Source: Perkinsus olseni
Taxonomy: Eukaryota; Perkinsozoa; Perkinsida; Perkinsidae
DNA: 64,000 nucleotides
Assembly (NCBI GenBank): GCA_013115135.1
Contig: JABANP010000033.1
Location: forward strand, 62,001-126,000
Direction: 5' to 3'
The notes under the pieces were generated by a model that saw only the letters and a program-made list of their open reading frames with translations, was not told where the DNA came from and searched no databases. Below, piece by piece: positions 23,038 to 33,710 of this stretch. Position 1 is the stretch's first letter; the number at the start of each line of letters is the position of its first letter. Both the position numbers and the translations under genes were made by a program.

Positions 23038-23203
23038 TACGGAAGGGCACAAGCCCTGATAACATCAACTGTAGGAGGTTGACGGTAAAGGAGACTTGTA
23101 ATTACTCAAGCAGGAAAAGGTTCTTCGGGCAAGAATACACTGGGGCGCGCGCTTTTTTAAATGCGCTGTTACTGTAAGATGCTGGGACAGCGCATGATCA
23201 CTA

Positions 23204-23611
23204 GATGGTGTTGAAGCAGTCATTGACAGTGAGTGATGAGCAGTTGGCCAAGCAAGTAAGGGTCAGGGCCTTCTGGAGACGTCCATTCTGCTGCAGCTTC
23301 AAAACGTGGTCGGTTGCGCCTCTCGTGTGGCATGGAGACAAGTGTGGCGATGCTTTCCGATAAAGCTTTACTGCTGATGAACGGCGGTCACGCAATGAGT
23401 AGATCGAAGTATATCCCCGTGGAACTCAGTGTACGCCGCCGCACACCGGGCCGATGGCAAACGGCCGAGGAAATTACGGAAAATTTGTTTGATTGCCCGG
23501 CGCCAAGTTGACATGATGCCTGCTTGGGTTCAGGTAGAGGCCATGCGACACGCTTATGAGAAGGAGATTGCCATGCAGAACCTGACCACCCACCGGGACA
23601 GGGAGGAGTAG
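23204..23611 (+). CDS. Possible small gene of unknown function
   Basis: A short reading frame starts MVLKQSLTVSDEQLAKQ at 23204 and meets a plausible GT donor. A later frame, MRHAYEKEIAMQNLTTHRDR, ends at a stop at 23611 and looks like a charged C-terminus. The exons between cannot be fixed by eye and no family is recognised. The minus-strand ORF at 23474-23887 is taken as its shadow. Confidence 0.3.
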
Positions 23612-24051
23612 GATGGGTGTTCGTAGTAGCTTGGCCGTGGGTGTAGGGTGGGCGATTGGTAGTATCAACGACGTGTAGACAAGTATTCGGTTATGAAACC
23701 GAGCTATAGCGGAATTAGTGTCACCACTATACCGATCAATAGCTTTTCTCAAAGACACCATTAACTTGCGTGGAACGCATACGCATGCGACACTGCACAC
23801 AGACAAGGCAGAACTGGGCAGTCTATGGCACAGACTCTGCAAGCTAGTTAAGAAGGAAGACCATCTCGTATGGTGATCGCTAGCCACTGATCAAGGCTTC
23901 TTGCTTTGCTCTTCGCTACTATGATGTTGGCAGATACGTCCAGCCGTCTCTGAGGCCGACCACGGCTACGACCTCAGTGCATACCAACCAGGACGCGGAC
24001 AAGGTGAGGGGGGAAGTGGGGGGCTCCTTACTGGGTGAAGCCTCGTCGTCA

Positions 24052-24864
24052 TGTCAGGCCCGCCGGAAGCCCAGTGGGTTGGGGTACGTCAACTTGAAGT
24101 CTATGAAGACTTGTGATACGCTTCCTGGCCGGAGCCCCCTGGGGATGGTAGGCCGTCGATAGCCCGTAGGAAGGTATCTTTAGGTTGTTGCAGGGACGTA
24201 AGATGGGTTGTGCTGGCCTGGATTACCTCGTCCGTGTGTACGTGTATCTGCCCCAAAGCGGCGACAGCTTTTACCTCTGGGTGCCTTACAACATGCCAGT
24301 CGGGCCTCCGGAGCTTACCCTAGACCGTTTCACAGAAGTGAGCTCTGCTGCCGTGGAGGCCCTGGCCTGGCTTATCTTCGCTCCGCTTCCTAGATGTGGG
24401 GGTTCGACGCTGATGCCCGTGGACCCTGCGCTGGCAAGAGCGACTCTGTCTGGGAGGAGCGACCGAGACGGAAGAGTTTTAAAGAGGAGATCATGGAGGT
24501 CGGCCTCTTCACCCTTCGCCGTACACTGATCGATTTGTAGATCACCGGCATGGCAGTCGAGGACCAGCAGATCTCGGCGTATGGCGCGACGTTGACGACG
24601 AACTCAGCTGGCATCAATTATTATAATGTTACTCACGGATGCACCGTCACCTTGTCCAAGTGACGCCGCCACCCCTGTCTACTGTTCTATCGAGACCGAT
24701 TCGGCCTTAGGCGGGAGAGCTACGAGGCTCGCAAAGCGGCCAAGGAAGGGATGGGGCGGGAGCCTATATTGGCGGTTACTTTGGCCAAGCGGGTGAAAGG
24801 GTCTTCGGGGAATGCTACTACCAAAGGTGAGGATCGTCAACCTACGCACTGGAAATGCCTCTGA
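24052..24864 (+). CDS. Ubiquitin-like-domain protein
   Basis: Spliced translation: MSGPPEAQWVGVRQLE, GRKMGCAGLDYLVRVYVYLP, QSGDSFYLWVPYNMPVGPPE, LTLDRFTEMWGFDADARGPC, then KSFKEEIMEITGMAVEDQQI, SAYGATLTTNSAGINYYNV and THGCTVTLSK. The last three pieces follow the second half of a ubiquitin fold (helix end, IxGMxVEDQQI, short strand, YNVxxGxTVxL). A 42-nt intron at about 24499-24540 removes an apparent in-frame TAG. A basic tail (RESYEARKAAKEG...) runs to the stop at 24864. No Gly-Gly end is present, so it is a UBL-containing protein rather than a conjugated modifier. The first intron (about 90 nt) and the start are the least certain parts. Confidence 0.55.
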
Positions 24865-24900
24865 GCTGGAATCAACAAGTGATGAGCGGAGAATCCCTCG

Positions 24901-25836
24901 ATGCGCGAATGGCTTGAGAATAATCTTCAGCTAAGATACCGGACATGGATGTTTGGTCCGGTCCATGGTCAGAAACCTGAGGCCCGATGTGTATGAAAAC
25001 CTTCTCGAAACTCGCTGTTGAACTAAGTGTGCAGCAAACTTTGCTTGGACAAAGTTTTGCTGAGCAAACCCTATGTTAAAGATTGGATGAGAGAGTGTGG
25101 GGGAACTCTTCACCCCACATCAGACCAACGTTCAATGTCCTCTCTTCCCTCAGCTCTGGAGGCGGCAGCTAGGCGGCTGAACAAAACGGGTACTGGGTAC
25201 TGGATAATGCCAAAGTGGAAGCACGATGAGTATCCTGGGTTAGTATCGAAGAAGTTGATGAGAAGGTGTGAGCCTTATCATCGACTTCACAATTTGGACG
25301 ATGCTGGCCAGGTCCGGCACGTTGAGTAACGACACTATCTCTTACGAGGATTACATGCGGAAGGTGAACCTTACTCCTGGTATGGGGCATGGAGACCCCT
25401 TCGGGGCCATACGGGAAGCCTTCGAACGACATAACGTCATTACCGACCTAGTGAGTGCGGATGATGATATCCATGCGACGCCTGCTACTGTGTTGAACAC
25501 AGTGTGTTTGCTACCCTCAGCCCCAACCGTCATCGCCACGCTTCACTCACATGGGAATAATACGCAACGGCTACGAGACCGTTTATAACAATCAGTACTG
25601 CGTCACCGATATCCAGCGACAGAAAGGCGAGCAAACCCTAGGGGAGGTGAACACACAGTCGGGTTTTCCTGGAAAACTTCGTGGAAAAGTTTTCCACTGA
25701 CCTCTGGTGTCTTTCTCAGTGGCGCGAGAAACAGATGAACCCTGAAGGACCTCGGCCTATGACTCTTGAAAGATCACGGAAGTTATCACTATCGCAATTC
25801 CTATCCAACAGTGGTGAAGTCCTGTCATCATCATGA
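24901..25836 (+). CDS. Unknown multi-exon protein
   Basis: Five exons join in phase: MREWLENNLQLRYRTWMFGP at 24901; CSKLCLDKVLLSKPYVKDWM...GYWIMPKWKHDEYPG; SGTLSNDTISYEDYMRKVNL...AFERHNVITDL; then THMGIIRNGYETVYNNQYCV; and WREKQMNPEGPRPMTLERSR...SNSGEVLSSS with a stop at 25836. Exon 3 has a loop-and-helix look reminiscent of a degenerate EF-hand region, but the calcium ligands are incomplete. It begins 36 bp after the UBL gene's stop, so the two may belong to one transcript. The fourth intron (about 25649-25721) contains a perfect 17-nt palindrome at 25681-25697. Confidence 0.5.
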
Positions 25837-25996
25837 TCATGTGAATGTTGATGATGAAGATGTCTCACTGTACATGTACTCGCGATGTTATTCTGTAATT
25901 AGACCCGCTGTTGTGTTTAGAAAGGGCCTCTGAGGCTCGCACTGCCAGGAGGCTGCTGCTTTGGGATTCCGTTACCGCCGGTACCGGTAGCTTACC

Positions 25997-26303
25997 CAGG
26001 GTGGCCCAGAAGTGGGAAGAATGGATCATTCTTCCCATTCCCGGGAATTTCCGGGAATTCCCGGGAATATAGCAGGGAAGAAAGAATGCATTCTTCCCCA
26101 TTGAAACAAGCCCCCCAAATTTTTTTCGCGCATATCCGCCCGTACTCGATGCTTTCTCAGGTGAAACCATTGGAATGAAGCACCTAAATACCCGGGAAGA
26201 ATCTCAACCATTCTTCCAGGGAATATTGAGCATTCTTTCTTCCCGGGAATTTCCGGAATTCCCGGTAAGAAAAAATAGCATTCTTCCCCGCTGGGCCACC
26301 CTG
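25997..26303. mobile_element. Non-autonomous hAT-like MITE, 307 bp, with 8-bp target-site duplications
   Basis: The left end starts CAGGGTGGCCCAG and the right end finishes CTGGGCCACCCTG, a perfect 13-bp terminal inverted repeat; similarity continues inward through GGGAAGAATG. The element is flanked directly by AGCTTACC at 25989-25996 and again at 26304-26311. An 8-bp duplication and CAGGG termini are the known marks of hAT transposons. The interior has no ORF and is itself rich in inverted repeats built on TTCCCGGGAA and ATTCTTCCC, so the whole can fold back. No transposase is seen in the window, so any movement would need one in trans. Confidence 0.8.
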
Positions 26304-26432
26304 AGCTTACCGGTATCTCTTAATTTGCGCGAATCTTCCGTGAAGGGAGAGGTTGGCGGCCAACCGTTGGCCGGGACAACTTGTCTCCATATTATCAGAT
26401 TTCTTCCCTGATTCTTAAACTACGGCCCCTCA

Positions 26433-26486
26433 TAAAAAGCGCAAATTTTAATGCCCAGTGGGCATTAAAAAATTTGCACTTTTTGC
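26433..26486. repeat. AT-rich hairpin (inverted repeat)
   Basis: Two arms of about 25 nt (AAAAAGCGCAAATTTTAATG-type on the left, its complement on the right) meet at ATGCCCAGTGGGCAT. A few mismatches are present. The hairpin lies in non-coding DNA next to the MITE. Confidence 0.65.
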
Positions 26487-26696
26487 CATTCTGGGCATTG
26501 CCCACCACCCATTGGCTAGTGCCTATGTCACTCCCCGCCGGCCTGTTCCCCGGTATACATGAAGCCTTCAAGTTACATTTATCATATGCCACTATTCGTC
26601 TCAATGTCATAGACCCCGCAGTACCAATATGGAATAACTGTCAGAAAGCTCGGCCTTTGAGTAGTGTGAAACTACATCAAGGAATCGCTTAGCATA

Positions 26697-26757
26697 TTAA
26701 ATTAATAATACTTAATACTTCATTAATTAATTAAATTAATAAATTAATAACATTAAT
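26697..26757. repeat. Low-complexity AT-rich tract (TTAAT repeats)
   Basis: About 60 bp built from TTAAT/ATTAA words with almost no G or C, standing out from the GC-richer surroundings. No coding role is evident. Confidence 0.7.
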
Positions 26758-26806
26758 CAAGTAAGGTTAGCCACGGGTTCATGAACCCCAGCATCACGCT
26801 ACTGAG

Positions 26807-26861
26807 GAGCGCTCGAAGAAGCGAACGAGTAGCGGCTACTCGTTCGCTCTTTCGAGCGCTT
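26807..26861. repeat. GC-rich palindrome with 3-nt loop
   Basis: Two arms of about 26 nt surround CGG at 26833-26835; the inner AGCGAACGAGTAG pairs perfectly with CTACTCGTTCGCT, with two mismatches further out. Smaller palindromes flank it: GGGTTCATGAACCC upstream, and CCTGGAAAGTTTCCAGG at about 26883-26899. Confidence 0.7.
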
Positions 26862-26911
26862 CTTTCCACTGGAAAGCCATTCCTGGAAAGTTTCCAGGCA
26901 GCTGCTCGATA

Positions 26912-27680
26912 ATATCGAACTGTTTCAGGCCGGGGAGGAAAAGTGCAACCCGCTCATCTTGAATTCAACGCGGGAAGCACTCACGAACTGGTATTCTCTT
27001 CGCTTCGGGCACAGCTCATTCCTCTTTGCAGCAATGATAACGGAGGATTCGCTCGTCCCTCTCGGTAAGTCGGCGCGAGAGCCACTTAGACGATCTGACT
27101 CCTTCTTGTTCTGCTCCCTCAGCCAGATTGATATATTGCATAAATTAAGCTGGGGAATGCTTTATCAAAGAATATCGCTGACCCTTCTCCTTGAGCTTTG
27201 CTATAGCCCATCGACTATAGCCGTTACAGACTCTAACTTACAGTCGATGACATCGACTCGATGTGCGCGGCATCTGCATCACGTGCACGGACGTTGAAGA
27301 GATTGGCTTTTGAAAAGCTAATTGGGAATCCCTTCTCCGGTGTCAGTCCTGCCCTCATCACTAGGTGAATCTCGCCGATGGTCGAACTAAGTCTGAGCGT
27401 TCTTTCGAAGGACAATTTCGAAATTAGAACTTGTGGACCACAGCGGCGAGATTGCGCACGTTACAGGATCGGATTTGCTCGGAAAATGTTCCATCAACTT
27501 CTTTGAGGAGTCCTGAGTCGGGGCTTCTCAGTGTGAGGTAAACCCACAAGTTGCAATCGTCCAGCGTATCGTATCTATTAGGGGAGTAAGCCACTCTCAC
27601 GTACCTTCTCCTCTTCGCTATCCCTGCTCACCACCTGCTGCGATAAACCGAGTTTTAGGACAGGACTCTGACTTCAGGGC
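26912..27680. other. Unresolved stretch with weak coding signals
   Basis: Scattered protein-like fragments (for example LELVDHSGEIAHVTGSDLLG around 27425-27515, plus strand) occur among stops. They could be exons of a gene or decayed retroelement sequence. No model can be supported. Confidence 0.3.
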
Positions 27681-28106
27681 CTCGAGTTACGGCTCGAGTC
27701 GACACCTACACTGAAGGGAGCCTATTCATGGTCATCGATCCAAAAAGCGATGGGCACGTGGATGAACCCGTAGGTGAGGTGCAAAATGACCCTTGCCCCG
27801 GTGAGCTCGCTAGAAATATCCGTCGCAAGAGTCATTCGTTCTATCTTTTTACTTCGCGATTGTCGACGTGCTCTTTCTCAGGTCAGGACAGCTCTCCCCT
27901 CACATGAAGATGCCGCCAGAGAGGACGGAAATGAGCCGCCGAAGGCAGCAGCCGCTCCAGTAATAGCGGAGTCTAAGCAGCAGTGCTGCTGCAGCATATC
28001 CCCTCCACTATCTATTCCCGAACAGCACAGATCTGAACGACTGAGAAAACGACCAAGGATAAACTACCAGACAATGCACAAGCACGGATTGCAGCGTCAT
28101 CAATAG
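27681..28106 (+). other. Retroelement-like coding remnant
   Basis: Two plus-strand frames, FMVIDPKSDGHVDEPVGEVQ and a later one ending EQHRSERLRKRPRINYQTM...GLQRHQ at 28106, look like translated DNA. The motif HRSERLRKRPRINY resembles the RRSxRxRKxPxRY signature at integrase ends of LTR-retrotransposon polyproteins. No integrase or reverse transcriptase core is seen nearby, so only a remnant is proposed; an ordinary host exon is possible. Confidence 0.25.
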
Positions 28107-28754
28107 GACTATTTGCATGCAGTATGTGATGTCTTGTACTCTAGGGCCCGTTGCGTTACAAAGGGGTCGGGAGGGAGGTTCTGAACGCGGTCCTCCGAAT
28201 CTCACACCTCTAGCCCTCTGCGCCCACGACGAGTTTCGGAGACAGTGTGGTATGGGCCAACAGTTGGCCGCCAACTCGCTAGGTTCTAACGTGGACATAA
28301 ACCCATTGACACACCTAAGAATTAGTGGCAGCGAAGGGAGTTGAAGTTGATGGAGAGAATACCGAGGACGACACCATGATCAATTCAAGGCAAACGTTAT
28401 ACAAGCTCAAAGGTTTATCGCCCTTCTAAAGGGTCTTAAGTTAAGGCCCTTAACAGCGTGAGGTTCACACGACCCTCGCAAGCCCTAGTTGTGCAGCCTG
28501 ATGTTCGGAGTTACGCCGCAAAACCATCTTGCGCTCAATGATTGAGCCTCAATCATAGCGTTTTTCGCGTGCGCCCTGCTGATCGATTTCAGTCAACGCT
28601 GGGCACAGGAAGCCCGTCATCCGACTATGCTCCTCGTCGTTCCGTGACTAGGTACAGTTATTGTGTTGGTATTGTCAATTCCATTATTTTTTGTTCTCAC
28701 AGTTTTTCCTGGGCAGCTGGGTTGGCTTGACTGCCATTGATGATTACCACCACC
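28107..28754. other. Non-coding stretch, nothing recognised
   Basis: No convincing frame on either strand and no clear repeat. Confidence 0.4.
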
Positions 28755-29111
28755 AGCATGACCGTTCCTGCCAGTACCACCACCAGCACCTCTTCATCGA
28801 TGAAGGCGACATGCTTCTCCTGTTTCCCCGCTCTTGTGCGACGAGGCAACAGCAGCAGCACTAACAGCGTCAATGGTGGTCTTTCCGATAGTCTTCGAGG
28901 GGAGTCGTCGTCGAGGAGATTCACATGGCGTCCTGAGCCCGGGCCGAGCCTGTTGATGCTACGGGCGATTGCTCAGGCCAAGGCTTGCCCGTCCCCGGGT
29001 AACTGTGATGGCTGCTGCTGCATGATAAGAGATGACGTCTCCATCGGTATGGCCTCTACGGTGGCATCTAGCCCAGTCGTCGGGTACTATCAAAATGGTC
29101 GGGCCGCTTGA
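28755..29111 (+). CDS. Possible Ser/Thr-rich protein exon
   Basis: An open frame from an ATG at 28755 (MTVPASTTTSTSSSMKATCF...) runs to a stop at 29111 and includes a Cys cluster (NCDGCCCMIRDD). It may be the 5' exon of the membrane-protein gene that follows. No family is recognised. Confidence 0.3.
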   Translation, partial: SMTVPASTTTSTSSSMKATCFSCFPALVRRGNSSSTNSVNGGLSDSLRGESSSRRFTWRPEPGPSLLMLRAIAQAKACPSPGNCDGCCCMIRDDVSIGMASTVASSPVVGYYQNGRAA

Positions 29112-29461
29112 CTGCTGCTGCAGGGAGGAGTATCTTTTATGTTAAATGATCCTGAGGATTGGGAGATGACGTGAACTCTTTTGTACCATTACTATCTCGT
29201 ACCCATGGATGCTGCCTTCCACTGGTCACCATTAACTCCTGGGCGTCGGCGTTGGCTAGGAGTTGGTCCCTTCATCATCGTCGACGCTATCTCGGAGGGA
29301 TGATGGTAACCAGTACGATCATGCGAGGAAGGCCGGCGATGCTGGTTGCCTTCATCATTGCCTAAGCGATAAATTTTCTATTATTACTGTTGGGTTACTT
29401 CCCGGCGGATGCTTAGATTCTTTGCAGGTTTCCATTGGAATTTGTGAAGCCCTTCACAACC

Positions 29462-30504
29462 ATGTCCTCCTGTCGCCAGCGTGCAGCAGGGACGACGACG
29501 GTTCCATCCCTCCCTTATCCAACCGCCATCGCTGTTCTCATCGCCTTTGCAACGGTGGTCGACGTTGCTGCTCTAGCTGCTGTAATATGGAGTGGAGGTC
29601 GTGAGCACTGCACTAGGCCTTATCGCGGATGGCTTGTGGCAGCGCTCACTCTAGGCTGGCCAGGTAGTAGTATATTATCAGTGGATATGGGATGGGAGGG
29701 GCGTTTTCTCCCCGGGCCGTGTGTCTCTTCATTCCCGTTAGTTACCAGCCTCGTATCTGCGTGGAGTAGGCGAATGACGTTCCGAGGAGCTTTCATAGTC
29801 GAGATTATAGCCGTTCTGTAGTAGTGGGGATCTTCTTGTCGGCTTCGTGCGGATCGGAGAGCCCTATCTGATCTTCTCAATTGTATGTTATTTGTCTTTA
29901 TGAGAGGCCTTGGAAGGGTCATCCCCTTCGTAGGTGTTCTTACGTCCTTCTAGGGGTGGGAACGTATTGGATGGGCAGGTAGTGAGGGAGGTAGTACTGC
30001 CGTCAGAAGGTCCTTGTCTAACGCTAGGCCTGTGCCTCCAGCGGTGGTTGATCGAATTAGCCCGGTGGATGCGTTTCGAGCATGGGATTGGCCACAAAGC
30101 CTGAAGGAGGCTATTCAATCATTCGAATTTGTCAAGAGACTGCCGGGCGAAGTTCACCACTGCCAAGTGCTGAGTGGTCTGGTCAACAGCATCACTGCCG
30201 CTACCTGGGGTCTATTGGGTACTAAAGCGGCGCTCTGGAGTCTCCAGTCCTGCTTGCATCAGCCGTCCCGACGTTCTGCGCGGTGTTGGGGTCGTGTTTG
30301 GCCATTGTAATGCCATTAAAGAAGAAGCGGCCTTCTCGTGAGACTGGCTCGGTTGTACTGTACGGTAAGTGCAGAAGGGGCTGCTGAGAGCAGGAAGGTT
30401 GCGCTCATTCGTCGAATGAGGTTTTCTACAGGTTCGACTGATATAGCGGCAAAGCCGGACATGGGGAATAAGGATGGTGATGAGGGCAAAGTGGATCATG
30501 ATTA
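29462..30504 (+). CDS. Probable multi-pass membrane protein, unknown
   Basis: Exon-like frames: MSSCRQRAAGTTTVPSLPYP leading into a hydrophobic helix IAVLIAFATVVDVAALAAVI; a second hydrophobic part WLVAALTLGWPG; a middle exon VVDRISPVDAFRAWDWPQSL with KEAIQSFEFVKRLPGE; and a final hydrophobic helix LLASAVPTFCAVLGSCLAIV. The last is followed by a charged tail (MPLKKKRPSRETGS) spliced over about 60 nt to AAKPDMGNKDGDEGKVDHD with a stop at 30504. The order of exons is plausible but the joins between 29660 and 30230 are not settled. No family is recognised. Confidence 0.4.
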
Positions 30505-30692
30505 GATCATGGTCTAGGGCCATTCGGCATTTCCCGGAAGGAAAAGGGGAGTTACTGCATCACTGCTAGTGGTGTTACTGCTGTTGTTCGTTTCAACCGT
30601 GTTACTCTGCATGCTGTAATGATGAAGAATCACATTCAGCTGTAGCCCGATGGCCATTCGTTCGGTCAATTAACGGGGAGTGCCATTCGCCA

Positions 30693-33386
30693 GTGGGGCC
30701 GTTGCCAATGATGTTTATGGATGCTTGTCTGTCTTGGGAGGACTTCGGCGATGACGAAGCGTATAAGAAATGGCGAGTTACCGTCTATCAAAAACTCGAA
30801 GAGCTCACTCAGCTGAGAGAAGATCTGGATAGGGTCGTGGCGGGTGTACCTGCGGCGAGACTGATTGAGAAGCACTGGATTGAGTACCGTCAGCGCGTAC
30901 GAAGGCCCACTCGGGATCGAGCGGCAACTCGACTGGCGTCGTGGTGGAAGGCACTGCCTGCGCAGCGAGTCTTCAAGACGTTTATTCAGGCGAAGAGAGC
31001 CAACGAGGCGGCTGTGAAACTGCAGAGGTTCTGGAGGGAAGAGCTGGAGCGTCGCAGGGTGGTGATGCAGGAAGAACTTGCGAAGCATGCGGCCCTCGTG
31101 TCCCGGGTACAGGCGTTGTGGCGGGGTCGGGTGGCCCGTCGGAGAGTCCGGGCGCTACGACAGGAAATCGCCGGGCGGGAAGCCGAGCTCAGGGCAGCTA
31201 CGTTCATTCAAGCTGTTTACAAAAGGAACGAGAAGAAGCGGAGGACTTTAGTAGAGGGGATTGCCGCGGCGAAGGTTGGCCGAGTTTGGAAGCAGTTCGT
31301 TAGCCGTCGAAAACTGCAGGAACAGATGTGCGCTGAGTACATCCAGCTGTATTGGCGGACTCTGAATCGCAGGAAGTGGAAGCGGGCACGAGAGAATAGA
31401 GCGGCCACGGTGGTGCAGAGTGTGAGGCGAGGGAACATCGCTCGGAGGGAGACTGACAGGCAGAGGGAGCTGATAGTGCAATTACAGGCTCGCCGGAGAG
31501 GCACCTTGGCGCGGAGGAAAGCGAAGGACTTGAGGGAGACTATTGCACACGACAACAAAGTCTTGCATGCGGCGACGTTCCTTCAGGCAATTTTTAAGGG
31601 GAATCGCCAAAGGCAGACTTTTCTGTACGAGAAGATGATGGTGATGAAAGTGCAGCAAGCGTGGAAGAGGTTCATCGAGCGCCGCAGGGCGGAGACAGCT
31701 GCGGCAATCAGGATACAGTGGGCTTGGCGAGCCTTCAAAAGAGGTGAAGTCAGGACGAGAGCAAGGCACGAGAGGGCTAGCACCATCATCCAGAGCGTAT
31801 GGCGGGGCAATCAGGCGAGGAGGGAGACCGTGAGGCAGCGGGACCTCATTCTCAGGCTGCAGGCGCGCTGGCGAGGGGCTCTGGCGAGGCGAGAAGTGGA
31901 AGAGCTGAAGGAGGCTATACTCCTGGAGAGTAGAGTCATTGACGCGATGACGTTCATACAGGCGATCTACAAGGGAAACAAGCAGAGACGGAAGTTCCTG
32001 TGGGAGAGGATGATGGTTATGAGAGTGCAGAGGACTTGGAAGAGGTTCATCTGGAAGCAGCGACTGAAGAGGAAGCGAGCGACCAAGACGATACAGCTGT
32101 ATTGGCGTGGACGGCGGGTTGCGAAGGAGGCTCGGCATCAAGCAGCCTTGGCCCTGCAGACTAGGTAGTACCTTCGGCAGGGCTGTGGCTTCACTTTGGT
32201 CGCCTCATTTCGGGGCTTGGAGGGGGAAAACTCTCGTAGCAATCACCACTCAGGCAGCCGTGTTGGTCGTTACTCATTGTGGTTGCTCTCAGCATTCGTA
32301 CGGCTCTGTGGCGACGGAGACTGCGAGAACATGAGGTTGAGTGCTTCAACAGGCGTACCGCTGAGTACGCAGCCCGATGCCTCACACCGAGGCATCCTGG
32401 TTCCGCCTGGTCTGGCTACACCATGGTCTCGCGGGTGGAGGAAGCGGATACCGCAACCGTACGCTCATTGGCAGCAGTCGGCACGGCGTCCGATAGTTCT
32501 TCCTCAGTTACGGTATCCTGTCAACGAGTGGGGCTTGACGCGAGATGGCGTCCTCCTCAATGGCCTCGACCCGAGGACCACTCCGTTCACGCGCATCACA
32601 GTGCAGGTCAAGTGCTTCAGGAATGAGAGAATCACGTATGTGGCCGGGCGGAGGGGCGCCACTGAGGTTCCATCCCGATCAGGATCAATCGGATGGATCT
32701 GGCTTCCCGAGTCATCCAGCGATGGTGGAGACTAACGAGGGCAGGGGGGACCTCGTGGGGTGAGTTGGGACGGCCTTGTGGCGGAAAACTCGGTGAGCGG
32801 CCTTGTGCCGTGGCCTCCTCGTCAGAGAGTAGTTGAATTCTTCTGTAGTCAATGGGCTGGGTTAGTGATAGGTGGACCAGGGCAGAGGCGCCCCTGAGCT
32901 CGGGTCCCAAGTGCTGTGTATCCCAGACGGGCTTGGTCTGTCGATGGAGTGGGGCCCTTGGGCAGGTATATTCACGAGCGGTGGTAGCAACTCCTGGCTA
33001 GACATGATAAGGGAGTATGCTTCTGCAGAGATGGCTCGCAGGTGAGTTCCTCCCCGTCCACGGACCTGGTCGGAATCGGTGCGCTCAGACGAGGGTCTGC
33101 TGCTGCTATGGCTGTCGGCTGATGACGCAGTGTCATGATACAGGCCCCTTTACCAACATGTTGCTCACACAGATGCAGCAGGAGAGTTGTGTTCATAGTC
33201 TACCGCCCGGGCATTGGTAATGATGGTGATCGCCGTTTCGAGTACGAACTGAGCGAGCGTCGAACAACTTCGGATACAGTTCAATCCGAAACCCCGAACT
33301 CTACCGATCTCGTTTTGAATAAGCATAGGGTACAAGTGAGGCTCCAGAGTGGGCGGAACAAACCGAGGAGCTCGGAGGGTCCCTAG
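30693..33386 (+). CDS. IQ-motif repeat protein (calmodulin-binding type)
   Basis: The first exon (30693-32168) is one open frame of 491 residues containing about ten IQ-type motifs, such as VQALWRGRVARRR, IQSVWRGNQARRE, LQARWRGALARRE and IQLYWRGRRVAKE. IQ motifs form basic helices that bind calmodulin or calmodulin-like light chains. Within it a unit of about 125 residues is repeated two and a half times, each starting with (A)ATFIQAIYKGN and ending in RRE/RRK plus an acidic helix. After 32168 further coding-like frames follow: ALWRRRLREHEVECFNRR, RYPVNEWGLTRDGVLLNGLD, LGLSMEWGPWAGIFTSGG, and RRVVFIVYRPGIGNDGDRRF, ending SSEGP at 33386. These are provisionally taken as 3' exons of the same gene; they could be a separate one. 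A one-base frame step is needed near 32390. Confidence 0.65.
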
Positions 33387-33710
33387 CACGCCCGACCTGG
33401 GCTACCTCGCAGGAACACGATCGCAGGAACACGCCGCTTTTGAAGTTGCTCGAGGTCAATAGCACGATCTCGCTCATGGAGGAAATGTCCCAAGGGTCTC
33501 TGCATGCTCTCCGGCGGCCACGCTTTCGAAGCAAAAGTGTTCGAGGGGCTCCCCAGTTATGAGAATGCCGAGCTATGCTCGGCGAGCCATTCTCTGTTAC
33601 TAGGAGGCAAAAGGTGTATACTGCCCTGACTGCTACTACTAGATCCAACGGCTCAGCAGCAGCGGGCATCTAGCAATTCGCTCTAGCCGAAGCACAGTCC
33701 TTGAAGTCCA
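33387..33710. other. Intergenic stretch
   Basis: No coding-like frame. Contains a direct repeat CAGGAACACG at about 33411 and 33426, and a small hairpin around 33562-33595 (CCGAGC/GCTCGG). Likely holds the 5' region of the CC2D2A-like gene. Confidence 0.4.

Noticed and set aside
24535..24542. In-frame TAG in the UBL gene as a possible read-through or reassigned codon
   Set aside because: The TAG is the acceptor of a 42-nt phase-0 intron; removing it restores the ubiquitin-like sequence.
25997..26900. Clustered palindromes as a CRISPR-like array
   Set aside because: The palindromes differ in sequence and spacing, there are no spacers or cas genes, and the host is eukaryotic.
32938..33043. 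LGLSMEWGPWAGIF resembling the end of a polyketide synthase ketoreductase domain
   Set aside because: Only this one motif matches; no ketosynthase, acyltransferase or NADPH-binding site is nearby, so it is probably chance.
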